This document shows positions 9,833 through 18,468 of a DNA stretch of 64,000 nucleotides, one piece after another. Position 1 is the stretch's first letter. Each line of letters begins with the position of its first letter. The position numbers and the translations under genes were made by a program. The notes beneath the pieces are model-generated. The model saw only the letters and a list, made by a program, of their open reading frames with translations. It searched no databases and had not been told where the DNA came from. Location of the stretch: assembly GCF_009759665.1 (NCBI RefSeq), contig NZ_WQNE01000015.1, forward strand, positions 115,195 to 179,194. Direction: 5' to 3'. Source of the stretch: Bradyrhizobium cajani (GTDB taxonomy: Bacteria; Pseudomonadota; Alphaproteobacteria; Rhizobiales; Xanthobacteraceae).

Positions 9833-10813
9833 ATGAATGACGGGGAGAGGCCGACCACCCTCGACGAGGCGGCGGAATGGTACGTGCGGCGGGACGCCGG
9901 GGCGCTCGACGCCGCGGAAGAGGCGCTGTTCCGGGCATGGCTGATGCAGCCGGCCAATCGCACGGCCTACGAGGAGATCTCCCGCACCTGGGATGATCTC
10001 GGCCGTATCCCGCGACCTCGGCTGAGCATGGCCGCGCCGCGACCTGATGGAATCCGCCGGCTTCCGCTCCGGGGGCATCGGCCTCGTTCATCCCGGGTCC
10101 GCCGCTGGGCGGCTGCCGCTGCGGCGGTCGTGGCGACCGTCGTCGCTGCTGGCTACGCCTTCGATCTTCCTATGCGGCTCGAGGCGGATGCAATGACCGC
10201 CACCGGCGAAACCCGGACCGTGCCCCTCGATGACGGCAGCACCGTCGTCCTGAACACCGCGAGCGCCATCGCCGTCGACTATTCGCGCGAGCGGCGGCGC
10301 ATTCGCCTCCTGCGCGGAGAGGCCGTCTTTACTGTTGCCAAGGATGCGGCACGCCCGTTCGTCGTCGCCGCCGCGTCGGGCGAGGCGGTCGCGCGCGGCA
10401 CGGTCTTCGCTGTCCGCAAGGAGGATGAGGCCGCAACGGTGACGGTGCTGGAAAGCCGAGTTGGCGTGTCCTACCCGGCGGCTGGCCGAACGGCGGTTGA
10501 GCTCTCTTCCGGAGAGACCATCGATTATTCGCGCCGCGGTCTCGGCGAGTTGCGGGCGGTCGACGCCGATGCGGCGACCGCCTGGCGGCGTGGCAAGCTG
10601 ATCTTCGTCGACCGTCCGCTCGGAGAAGTGGTCGCGGAGCTGAATCGTTACCATTCTGGACGGATTCAAATCATCGACGGCTCCATCGGCAGTCACCTGG
10701 TCAGCGGCGTGTTTGAAACCAGGAATCCTTTGCAGGCACTGGACGTTATCGAGCAGACGCTCGGGCTGCACTCGACGCGGCTGAGCGGTCTGCTGATCCT
10801 GCTGCACCACTGA
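9833..10813 (+). CDS. FecR-family anti-sigma / transmembrane signal transducer
   Basis: A 326-residue protein. The N-terminus (TLDEAAEWYVRRDAGALD, then ALFRAWLMQPANRTAYEEI) is the cytoplasmic sigma-binding DUF4880-type domain. A single hydrophobic segment (AAAAAAVVATVVAAGYAF) crosses the inner membrane. The periplasmic FecR domain begins at RTVPLDDGSTVVLNTASAI, and the C-terminus (AWRRGKLIFVDRPLGEVVAELN) is the STN-like part that contacts the receptor's signalling domain. The ATG at 9833 was chosen because it starts directly before the conserved domain; an upstream in-frame start at 9770 adds 21 non-conserved residues. It sits between the sigma factor and the receptor, as in Fec and Has systems, and should pass the outer-membrane signal to the sigma factor. 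Confidence 0.9.
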   Translation: MNDGERPTTLDEAAEWYVRRDAGALDAAEEALFRAWLMQPANRTAYEEISRTWDDLGRIPRPRLSMAAPRPDGIRRLPLRGHRPRSSRVRRWAAAAAAVVATVVAAGYAFDLPMRLEADAMTATGETRTVPLDDGSTVVLNTASAIAVDYSRERRRIRLLRGEAVFTVAKDAARPFVVAAASGEAVARGTVFAVRKEDEAATVTVLESRVGVSYPAAGRTAVELSSGETIDYSRRGLGELRAVDADAATAWRRGKLIFVDRPLGEVVAELNRYHSGRIQIIDGSIGSHLVSGVFETRNPLQALDVIEQTLGLHSTRLSGLLILLHH

Positions 10814-10825
10814 GCGAGAAAAGTT

Positions 10826-10856
10826 CGCTCAACCGACCTCCTCTTTTTCAGGGCGT
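10826..10856 (+). promoter_or_regulatory. Motif copy 2 (CGACCTCCTCT block) before the HasR-like receptor gene
   Basis: The block CAACCGACCTCCTCTTTTTC repeats the motif found before the FecR gene with few changes around an identical 11-base core. It lies about 80-100 bases before the receptor start, a plausible position for an ECF promoter or regulator site of the heme receptor operon. Confidence 0.35.
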
Positions 10857-10930
10857 CTGCGTCTCACTGTCGGAAGGCGATTGCACCGGCACCTGGCCGA
10901 TGCGAGTTGCGACGGACAGGTGACGGGGGC

Positions 10931-13900
10931 GTGGTGTTGGGGGCGAGTGCAAGGAAACGGATCGAGATCGCGTTCCTGACAACGACGGCGATGTTTGCGG
11001 CAAGTCCCGGGTCGTCGGTAGCGATTGCGCAGACGGCCCAGAATCTGACGAGCGCGTCTGTCAGGACCTATGCGATCCCGGCCGGACCGCTCGCCGCGGC
11101 GCTCAATCGCTTTGCCGACGTCTCGCAGCTCCAGCTCATCTACAGCGCCGTCATCGCGCGCGGGCGCCAGACCGGTGGCATCAACGGTGCGTTCACGCCG
11201 CAGCAGGCCATGGCACACCTTCTTGCCGGCTCCGGCTTGTCCTACCACTTCACGGGCGGCAACGCCGTCACGATCTTCGATCCTGCAAACAAGGACGCGG
11301 GCGCACCGCCTTCCTCCGATGGATCGCTGCTGCTCGACACCATCGACGTCACCGCCAAGAAATCCGACGGCTTCACGCCCGACACGCCATATCAAACGCC
11401 CGGGTCCGTCTCGCATATCTCGCGCGAGCAGATCGACCGCGTGCCGCCGACCTCCGCCGGCGATGTGTTCATCAACACCCCCGGCGTGATCTCGGCAGGC
11501 AGCCACGTCGGCACGTCGATCAATCCCAACATCCGCGGTCTTCAGGGCATGGGGCGCGTCGCGACGATGATCGATGGCGCGCGACAGACCACGAGCTCCT
11601 ATCGCGGTTATGTCGGCAATCGTGACGAGACCTATGTCGATCCAGACCTGATCGGCGGCATCGACATCTCCAAGGGCCCGAGCACCGGCGTCGGGGTCGG
11701 CGGCATCGCGGGAACGGTCAATCTGCGCACGCTCGATGCCAGCGACATCGTCAAGGACGGCCAGTCGTTCGGCGTTCGCCTGAAGGGCAGCGTCGGCACC
11801 AACGCCGTGACCGAACGCGCGCCCAGCTTCCTGTCCAGCACCACCGTCAATCCGGCCAGTGAGAGCCGTCCGTCCTACTTCAACGGCGGTTCCCAGTCGG
11901 GAAGCGCGGTGGTTGCGGCGATCAAGGACAATTACGAATTCCTTGTCGCCTATTCGAAGCACGTCCAGGGCAACTATTTCGCTGGAACGAACGTACCTCC
12001 CGGGATCACCTTCAAGCCTGCGGCGAACGCCAATGCGCTCATCGGCCCCGGTCAGGAGGTCTTCAACACGTCGGAGAACACCGACTCGTTTTTGGCCAAG
12101 GGAAAGGTGAAGTGGGGCGACGGTCAATCGCTCGAGCTTGGCTACCTCTCGTACAATTCGCGGTATGGCGAGCTCGACGAGCTCAGCTATCAGTTCGCCC
12201 TGAATTCGGGAATCCTGCAATACGGGCAGTTTCCGCTTTCCGAAACCCATGTCGACACCTACACGGCCAAGTACAAGTTTCAGCCGTCGGACAGTCCCCA
12301 TGTGAACTTCCGGGCCAATCTCTGGCTGAGCGATGTCGCATCGGAACGCCATGGCCTGCTGCCGGGGCCCTCCGGGATGACAACCCTGGGCGGCGACACC
12401 GGCAACACGTCCGTGTTTGCCACGCCGCTCGGCCAGCTCACCTGGGACAATGGCGTGGAGTTCACACGCGAGCACGCGACGGCGGAGCAATTCGCGAGTT
12501 CGGTTACCGGATCGGAGGGCTGGGAGACCAACGGCCCATCGGGCGTACGGCTGATGACCGGGACGTTCAGCAACGCAAGTCTGAAGCCGACGGACTGGCT
12601 GACGCTCTCCGGGGGGCTGCGCTACGACCACTACAACTCCGAGGGGGAGGGATATCTCACCAAGTTTCCAGAGCGTTTCGGAGGACGGGTAAGTCCCAAT
12701 GCCGGCATCGTTCTCTCGCCGATCGAGGGACTTCAGTTCTACGGCCAGTACAAGGAGGGCTACCGCCCTCCGAGCCTCCGCGAGTCCCATTGGCACTATC
12801 AAGGGCTGCTCTGGAACAATCCGAATCTCCGGCCGGAGATCGCCAAGAACTATGAAGGCGGCTTGAACGTCCTGCGCAACGATCTTGTCAGGCCCGGCGA
12901 CAAGCTTCGCGTCAAGCTGTCCTATTTCGACAATCACTACGACGACTACATCGTTCGCTTTCAAACGGGGGAAGAGGCCGTCTCGGGTGGTCAGAAGTAT
13001 CAATGGTACAACATCGACAGCGCCAACTTTCGTGGCTTCGAGGTTTCCGGTGGATATGACGCGGGCTCGTTCTTCCTCGAAGGCAACTTCACGAAATACA
13101 CGAAGATCGAATATTGCGAGATCGCCTCCCGCTGCGCGCCGCCACTTTCCACCGCCGTCGCGAGCGCGACGGGTGCGCTCAAGAACGACTACGCGGCAAA
13201 CTACATCCCACCGGAATACGCAGGCAGCGTCACGGCCGGCATCCGGCTGTTCGACCAGAAACTGACACTGGGCGCCCGAACGCAGTTCTCCTCGCCGCGC
13301 TCGGGCAGCGTCTGGCCGCCATCCGGCGCGGCGACGTTCACATGGCCATCATACAACGTGTACGACCTCTTCGGCAGCTACCGGATCGACGCCGATTCGA
13401 TCGTGAACTTCAGTGTCGAGAACATCACCGATCAGTACTATTTCGGTGCGCTCACCTCGATCGGCGTCCCGTCGCCGGGCCGCACGGCCCGCGTCAGCTA
13501 CACCACGACGCTGGACGACACCAAGCCGCTGGTCCGCAAGCTCCCACACATTCAATTGGGCAATGCCTCGCTCGGCGAGCCGGGAAGCGACTGGACCGGC
13601 CTCTATGTGGGTGGGCATCTCGGCTACGGCCTGGGCAGAAGCGCGGGTGTGACCACGACCGGTAACGGAACGCCTGGAGGCGTCGCCGCAACGGAGTCGG
13701 CCAACGTGAACGTCTCCGACCTCACGAGAGGATTCCAGGGCGGATTCAATTATCAGTTCGCCAATCGCCTGGTGATCGGAGCCGAGGGAGAGTTCTCCTG
13801 GACCAAGCTGAGGGCAACGCAGGCGGCTATCGCAACCGAATCGCCGCAACTGGCGGCGGGAAGCTTCCTCCAGGCCAAGACCGACTACAGATTCGATTGG

Positions 13901-14365
13901 ACGGCGTCGCTGCGCGGACGCCTCGGCTACGCCTTCGATCGCACCTTGCTCTATGCCGCGGGCGGCATCGCGTTTCTGAACGAGACCGAGATTCGCACGC
14001 AGTACCAGGCGCAGAGCGGATCGGTGGCCGGCACGCTGGCGAGGCTCACGGAAGAGGCTTCGGCGGTACGCCGTGGCTGGACCCTGGGGGCGGGCTTCGA
14101 ACATGCGCTGACGAGTCATTGGACGCTGAAGGGCGAATATTCCTACGACCACTTTGGCAATCAGGGATTCCTTTTCCCGAGTGCGACTGCTGGCGTCATG
14201 GGACCGTCGACCGTGAGGGTCTGCGTCCTGTTTCTTCCGAACGGCACATGCCGGGTCTTCACCAACCGGACCGTTCCGGGCTCCTCCCAAACCACCAATG
14301 GACGCAAGGCGGAGAATGACCTCGACCTGCACGCGATCAAGTTCGGCGTGAACTACCGCTTCTGA
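10931..14365 (+). CDS. HasR-like TonB-dependent heme receptor with STN domain, fused to a C-terminal opacity-type beta-barrel
   Basis: About 1144 residues. After a signal peptide come an STN signalling domain (TYAIPAGPLAAALNRFADVS), a plug (from about LDTIDVTAKKSDG through the INPNIRGLQGMGRVATMIDG segment) and a TonB-receptor barrel with YRPPSLRES and an NPNL motif typical of heme receptors; the barrel appears complete at about residue 875. A second domain follows (WTGLYVGGHLGYGLG ... FDWTASLRGRLGYAF ... KFGVNYRF), which matches the Omp25/RopB-type small outer-membrane barrel. The fusion is one continuous frame. GTG at 10931 is preferred (G-rich stretch before it, signal peptide directly after); a TTG at 10907 is an alternative. 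The receptor should bind heme or hemophore and import heme with TonB-ExbBD. The role of the added barrel is unknown. Confidence 0.88.
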   Translation: MVLGASARKRIEIAFLTTTAMFAASPGSSVAIAQTAQNLTSASVRTYAIPAGPLAAALNRFADVSQLQLIYSAVIARGRQTGGINGAFTPQQAMAHLLAGSGLSYHFTGGNAVTIFDPANKDAGAPPSSDGSLLLDTIDVTAKKSDGFTPDTPYQTPGSVSHISREQIDRVPPTSAGDVFINTPGVISAGSHVGTSINPNIRGLQGMGRVATMIDGARQTTSSYRGYVGNRDETYVDPDLIGGIDISKGPSTGVGVGGIAGTVNLRTLDASDIVKDGQSFGVRLKGSVGTNAVTERAPSFLSSTTVNPASESRPSYFNGGSQSGSAVVAAIKDNYEFLVAYSKHVQGNYFAGTNVPPGITFKPAANANALIGPGQEVFNTSENTDSFLAKGKVKWGDGQSLELGYLSYNSRYGELDELSYQFALNSGILQYGQFPLSETHVDTYTAKYKFQPSDSPHVNFRANLWLSDVASERHGLLPGPSGMTTLGGDTGNTSVFATPLGQLTWDNGVEFTREHATAEQFASSVTGSEGWETNGPSGVRLMTGTFSNASLKPTDWLTLSGGLRYDHYNSEGEGYLTKFPERFGGRVSPNAGIVLSPIEGLQFYGQYKEGYRPPSLRESHWHYQGLLWNNPNLRPEIAKNYEGGLNVLRNDLVRPGDKLRVKLSYFDNHYDDYIVRFQTGEEAVSGGQKYQWYNIDSANFRGFEVSGGYDAGSFFLEGNFTKYTKIEYCEIASRCAPPLSTAVASATGALKNDYAANYIPPEYAGSVTAGIRLFDQKLTLGARTQFSSPRSGSVWPPSGAATFTWPSYNVYDLFGSYRIDADSIVNFSVENITDQYYFGALTSIGVPSPGRTARVSYTTTLDDTKPLVRKLPHIQLGNASLGEPGSDWTGLYVGGHLGYGLGRSAGVTTTGNGTPGGVAATESANVNVSDLTRGFQGGFNYQFANRLVIGAEGEFSWTKLRATQAAIATESPQLAAGSFLQAKTDYRFDWTASLRGRLGYAFDRTLLYAAGGIAFLNETEIRTQYQAQSGSVAGTLARLTEEASAVRRGWTLGAGFEHALTSHWTLKGEYSYDHFGNQGFLFPSATAGVMGPSTVRVCVLFLPNGTCRVFTNRTVPGSSQTTNGRKAENDLDLHAIKFGVNYRF

Positions 14366-14517
14366 TCGTTCCGATGATGATCGCGCTGAACCTGATCAGC
14401 CTCGGCATCGCGAACGAGCAAGCGGCGAACTTCGAAACCCGAGAATTCTGCGGTAACCCGCCGCAGAAGTGAAGGCTCGCCGGGCGGCGGCCGATACAGC
14501 AAGCAAGGAGACATCTC

Positions 14518-15330
14518 ATGTCTGTCGAAATCGATCTGACGAACAACAGTCGCGATCTCCTGGACTACTTCAAGAACACCTGGCAGGCGGACTTCGCCTA
14601 CAACGGAAATGGCAGCTTCTACGATTCGACGCAGGCGCAGCCCTTCTCGCAATGGGGCGCGGGGACCAATGGCCACAGCGGCGTCGTCCTCGAGGGAGAT
14701 CTCTATTACCCGATCGGGACCGGCGGCGGTCTTTCGTCGAGCAGCACGCTGGACGGCCTGGACTTCGGTCACGGCTATGCCGGCGGCTCGACCGGGCCGT
14801 TCAGCGTCACCTCCGATCTCCACATCGATCTCGGCGGCGCGGCACCGGATGCCATGTTCAACGAGGCGCTCTACGCACTGTCCCATGGTGGCAATCTGCA
14901 ACAGACCACGCTGCCCGTTGCCCCGGGTGTCAGCGTTCCCTTCCATGGTCTCTACGACTACTTCGCGGAGGTCGGCACCCATCAGGTCGGCACGAGCGGA
15001 GACGACATCCTCTACAGCTTCGCCGGCAACGACACCCTGACCGGCAACGGAGGCAACGACATCTACACCTTCGACCTGCACGGGCTCGGCACGTTGACCA
15101 CCGACTTCACCAAGGTCGGCAACGACGTCGTCAGCGATTTCACCGCCAGCAACGACTCGCTGATCTTCGGTCTACAGAACAGCGCCTACGACACCTATGC
15201 CGAGGTGCTCGGCGCGGCGACCCAGCAGGGTGCCAACACCGTGTTCGATTTCGGCACGCTCGGAACGGTCACGCTCGACAACGTGAACAAGGCGGATCTG
15301 GTGGGTGGCACCAACCTGTTCCTCGTCTAG
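14518..15330 (+). CDS. hasA: HasA-like secreted hemophore with an RTX-type C-terminal extension
   Basis: A 270-residue protein without an N-terminal signal peptide, as expected for type I secretion. Residues 1 to about 150 align by eye with HasA: DYFKNTWQADF near the N-terminus and GDLYYPIGTGG followed by LDGLDFGHGYAGG. Tyr64 matches the conserved heme-binding tyrosine. The second HasA ligand (His32) has no counterpart, and the histidine that supports the tyrosine (His83 in Serratia HasA) aligns with leucine, so heme may be held by tyrosine alone. Residues about 155-270 carry RTX-like repeats (GTSGDDILYSFAGNDTLTGN) and end in LFLV, the usual hydrophobic type I signal. The family is normally about 190 residues, so the tail is an addition. 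The exporter genes follow directly. Confidence 0.85.
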   Translation: MSVEIDLTNNSRDLLDYFKNTWQADFAYNGNGSFYDSTQAQPFSQWGAGTNGHSGVVLEGDLYYPIGTGGGLSSSSTLDGLDFGHGYAGGSTGPFSVTSDLHIDLGGAAPDAMFNEALYALSHGGNLQQTTLPVAPGVSVPFHGLYDYFAEVGTHQVGTSGDDILYSFAGNDTLTGNGGNDIYTFDLHGLGTLTTDFTKVGNDVVSDFTASNDSLIFGLQNSAYDTYAEVLGAATQQGANTVFDFGTLGTVTLDNVNKADLVGGTNLFLV

Positions 15331-15342
15331 GTCGGGGACTTG

Positions 15343-17166
15343 ATGCTTCTCTCCTCGAAAGCAACTCCGCCGCAGGCCATGCCTGCGGCGGTCGTCGCGC
15401 CCCTCAGGCGCGCCGCGGCCGGATTGGCGCTGGTCAGCGGAGCCATCAACATCCTGATGTTGACGGCGCCGCTGTTCATGCTGCAGGTCTACGACCGCGT
15501 GCTGGCGAGCCGCAGCATCCCGACCCTCGTCGGTCTCGCCTGCCTGGCGCTGGGACTCTATGTCTTCCAGGCGTTTCTGGACGTCATTCGCGCCCGTATT
15601 CTTCTCCGCGTCGGCGAGCGGATCGATCGGCAGATCTCGGCTCGGGTACACGAGGCCATCATCCGCCTCCCGCTCGAGACGCGAGCCGTCGGAGACGGCC
15701 TGCAGCCCCTTCGCGATCTCGACAGCGTCCGGAACTTTCTCGGCACGCAGGCACCGACCGCTCTGTTCGATCTGCCCTGGATGCCGCTCTATCTCGCCAT
15801 CTGCTTTCTCTTCCATGTCTGGATCGGTGTCACCGCCTTGAGCGGCGCGCTCATATTGATGTCGCTGACCGTCGCGACGGAGCAGCTCACCCGCGCATCG
15901 CTGCGCGACACCACCAGGCAGGGCATGGACCGCAATGCCAGGATGGATGCGAGCCGACGGAATGCGGAAGTCGTGCGCGCGATGGGCATGAATGATGCGC
16001 TCCTCGCGCGGTGGTCGATTGTGAACGGCGCTTATCTCACCTCGAACCGTCGCACCGGCGACGTGGTCGGCGCATTCAGCGCGAACTCCCGCGCGATCAG
16101 GCAGATCCTCCAGTCGGCGATCCTGGGCGTCGGCGCATATCTCGTCATCGGGCAGGAGGTGACGGCTGGCGTGATGGTCGCGAGCTCGATCATGATGGGG
16201 CGCGCGCTTGCGCCTGTCGACCTCGCGATCGCGGGCTGGAAGCCTTTCCTGGCGGCGAGACAAAGCTGGCTGCGCCTGACGGATCTGCTCGCTCTCGTGC
16301 CGCCGCCTGCCTCGGTGCTGGCGCTGCCGCGGCCGGCCCGAAACCTCACGGCCGAGGCGCTGACCATCGTTCCGCCAGGTCGCAAGAGCCCCACCGTTAG
16401 CGGCGTCAGTCTGAGCCTTTCGGCCGGAAGTGCCCTGGGCGTCATCGGACCGAGCGGCAGCGGAAAGTCCACGCTCATCCGCGCGCTCGTCGGCGTATGG
16501 ACGCCCATCGGCGGCAAGATCAGGCTGGACGGTGCGTCCCTCGATCAATGGGACCGCCGCGCGCTGGGGACGCACACGGGCTATTTGCCTCAGGGCGTGG
16601 ATCTGTTCGAAGGCACCATCAGCGAGAACATCGCCCGGTTCAACGACAATCCGGACCCCGCCGCCGTCGTCGCCGCAGCGAAGGCCGCGGGCGCGCATGA
16701 TCTGATCACCCAGTTTGAAAAGGGCTATCAGACCAATGTCGGGGAGGGCGGCTCCGTGCTGTCGGCCGGACAACGCCAGCGCATCGGGCTGGCCCGGGCA
16801 CTCTACGGCGATCCTTTCCTCGTCGTGCTCGATGAGCCCAACGCCAACCTCGACGCCGATGGCGAACGCGCCGTGATCCAGGCCATCGCCGCGATCCGCG
16901 CGCGCGGAGGCATCGCGATCGTCGTTGCGCATCGCCCGAGCGCGCTCGGCGCCGTCGACTACGTCCTGATGATGGAAGCCGGGCGCTGCAAGGCGTTCGG
17001 ACCGCGCGACGCGGTGCTGTCGCGTGTCCTGCGGAACGGTTCTGCGCGCACGGCGATGGCAGCTGACGGCGAGCAGCGGTCGGGCGCGCTCATGCCGCTC
17101 CGCGTGGTCGCAGGCTCGACCGAAACGCTTGAACGACCTGACGGGGGCGATGATGTCGAACGATGA
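15343..17166 (+). CDS. hasD: Type I secretion ABC transporter, PrtD/HasD type
   Basis: A 607-residue inner-membrane protein with an N-terminal transmembrane domain (LMLTAPLFMLQVYDRVLAS is characteristic of PrtD/HasD) and a C-terminal ATPase: Walker A GPSGSGKST, signature LSAGQRQ, Walker B FLVVLDEPNANLD. There is no N-terminal peptidase domain, which fits substrates with an uncleaved C-terminal signal. The ATG at 15343 follows a GGGGAC sequence; a TTG directly before it is an alternative. It starts 12 bases after the hemophore gene and overlaps the fusion protein gene, so it is probably the hemophore exporter; the giant adhesin is a second possible substrate. Confidence 0.92.
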   Translation: MLLSSKATPPQAMPAAVVAPLRRAAAGLALVSGAINILMLTAPLFMLQVYDRVLASRSIPTLVGLACLALGLYVFQAFLDVIRARILLRVGERIDRQISARVHEAIIRLPLETRAVGDGLQPLRDLDSVRNFLGTQAPTALFDLPWMPLYLAICFLFHVWIGVTALSGALILMSLTVATEQLTRASLRDTTRQGMDRNARMDASRRNAEVVRAMGMNDALLARWSIVNGAYLTSNRRTGDVVGAFSANSRAIRQILQSAILGVGAYLVIGQEVTAGVMVASSIMMGRALAPVDLAIAGWKPFLAARQSWLRLTDLLALVPPPASVLALPRPARNLTAEALTIVPPGRKSPTVSGVSLSLSAGSALGVIGPSGSGKSTLIRALVGVWTPIGGKIRLDGASLDQWDRRALGTHTGYLPQGVDLFEGTISENIARFNDNPDPAAVVAAAKAAGAHDLITQFEKGYQTNVGEGGSVLSAGQRQRIGLARALYGDPFLVVLDEPNANLDADGERAVIQAIAAIRARGGIAIVVAHRPSALGAVDYVLMMEAGRCKAFGPRDAVLSRVLRNGSARTAMAADGEQRSGALMPLRVVAGSTETLERPDGGDDVER

Positions 17167-18463
17167 TGTCGCCGACGTGTCCCGTTCGATCAGACGCCAG
17201 TTCATGTTGGGCGGCGTCGCTTGCCTCGTCCTCTTTGCGGGCCTCGGCGGGTGGGCGACGGCGACAAATCTGGCGGGTGCCGTCATGGCCGACGGCACAT
17301 TCGTGGTCGAATCCTACGTGAAGAGCGTGCAGCACCCGACCGGTGGCGTCGTCGGTGAATTGCTGGTTCGCGAGGGGCAGCGCGTCAATCGCGGCGACGT
17401 CCTGATCCGCCTCGATGCGACGCAGGTGAAAGCCAATCTCGCCATCGTCAGCAAGCGCCTCGATGAACTGATGGCGCGTGAGGCCCGGCTCGAAGCTGAA
17501 CGCGACGACCAGGAAGCGATCGTGTTTCCGCCGCTTCTCGTTGCGCGGACCGGCCAGGCGGAGGTCGGGCGTGTCATGCAGGGCGAGAAGAACCTGTTCC
17601 TGTCCCGTCGCGCGACCCGGGACAGCAAGAAGGCGCAGTTGAGGGAGCGCATCGCCGAGTACGAGCATCAGATCGACGGCCTGAGGACGCAGCAATCGGC
17701 GTACGAACGCGGCATCGAGGTTCGCCGGCGGGAGATGACCAGCCTGCGCGATCTGCTGCAGCGGGGCATCACGACCGTTCAGCGTCTGAATGAGCTGGAG
17801 CGGGACGAGGCGACACTGGACGCCTATCGCGGCCAGGTGGTTGCGGGGCAGGCGCAGGCAGCGGGCAGCATCGCCGAGGCCAGATTGCAGATCCTCCAGG
17901 TCGATCAGGACCTCAAGGCCGAGGTGACGAGCGACCTGCGCGATACGCAGGCCCAGATCGGCGAATTTTCGGAACGCAAGATCGCCGCCGAGGATCAGTT
18001 GCGGCGCATCGACATGATCGCACCTCAGGATGGATGGGTGCATAATCTGTCCGTTCACACGGTCGGCGGTGTCGTGCCTCCCCGCGAGACCGTCATGGAG
18101 ATCGTTCCCGACGAGGACCGGTTGACGCTCGAGGCGCACATTCCGCCGCGGAACATTCACGATGTTCGTCTCGGACAACGCGCAAGTCTGCGCCTGACCG
18201 CCTTCAACCTGCGTACGACCCCGGAGCTCGAAGGAGCGGTGAGCCGCGTGGGTGCCGACCTCACGCAGGACCAGCGGACGGGCACGTCCTTCTACGTCAT
18301 CCGCATCTCCATTCCGCCGGAGCAGCTGGTCCGGATTGCCGGGCTGAAGCTCGTTCCGGGAATGCCGGCCGAAGCGTTCATCCAGACCGGCGAGCGCACG
18401 GCGCTCTCATACCTCGTCAAGCCGCTTTCGGATCAGATCAATCGAGCCTTCAGGGAGAACTAG
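17150..18463 (+). CDS. hasE: Type I secretion membrane fusion protein, HlyD/PrtE/HasE type
   Basis: A 437-residue periplasmic adaptor with a single N-terminal membrane segment (FMLGGVACLVLFAGLGGWATATNL), a biotinyl-lipoyl-like hairpin (VKSVQHPTGGVVGELLVREG), a long coiled coil (about residues 95-290, rich in R, E, Q and L) and a C-terminal barrel region (IDMIAPQDGWVHNL ... VPPRETVMEIVPDEDRLTLEA), which is the HlyD signature area. Paired starts at 17150 and 17153 lie after GGGGGCG and overlap the end of the ABC gene. It bridges the ABC protein to a TolC-like outer-membrane channel, which is not encoded in this window. Confidence 0.92.
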   Translation: MMSNDDVADVSRSIRRQFMLGGVACLVLFAGLGGWATATNLAGAVMADGTFVVESYVKSVQHPTGGVVGELLVREGQRVNRGDVLIRLDATQVKANLAIVSKRLDELMAREARLEAERDDQEAIVFPPLLVARTGQAEVGRVMQGEKNLFLSRRATRDSKKAQLRERIAEYEHQIDGLRTQQSAYERGIEVRRREMTSLRDLLQRGITTVQRLNELERDEATLDAYRGQVVAGQAQAAGSIAEARLQILQVDQDLKAEVTSDLRDTQAQIGEFSERKIAAEDQLRRIDMIAPQDGWVHNLSVHTVGGVVPPRETVMEIVPDEDRLTLEAHIPPRNIHDVRLGQRASLRLTAFNLRTTPELEGAVSRVGADLTQDQRTGTSFYVIRISIPPEQLVRIAGLKLVPGMPAEAFIQTGERTALSYLVKPLSDQINRAFREN

Positions 18464-18468
18464 CGACA

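Noticed and set aside
10829..13003. 724-codon open frame opposite the HasR-like receptor
   Set aside because: The plus strand encodes a recognisable STN-plug-barrel receptor; the minus frame has no motif and no sensible start.
15172..17298. 708-codon open frame opposite the ABC exporter
   Set aside because: Antisense shadow; Walker and signature motifs are on the plus strand.
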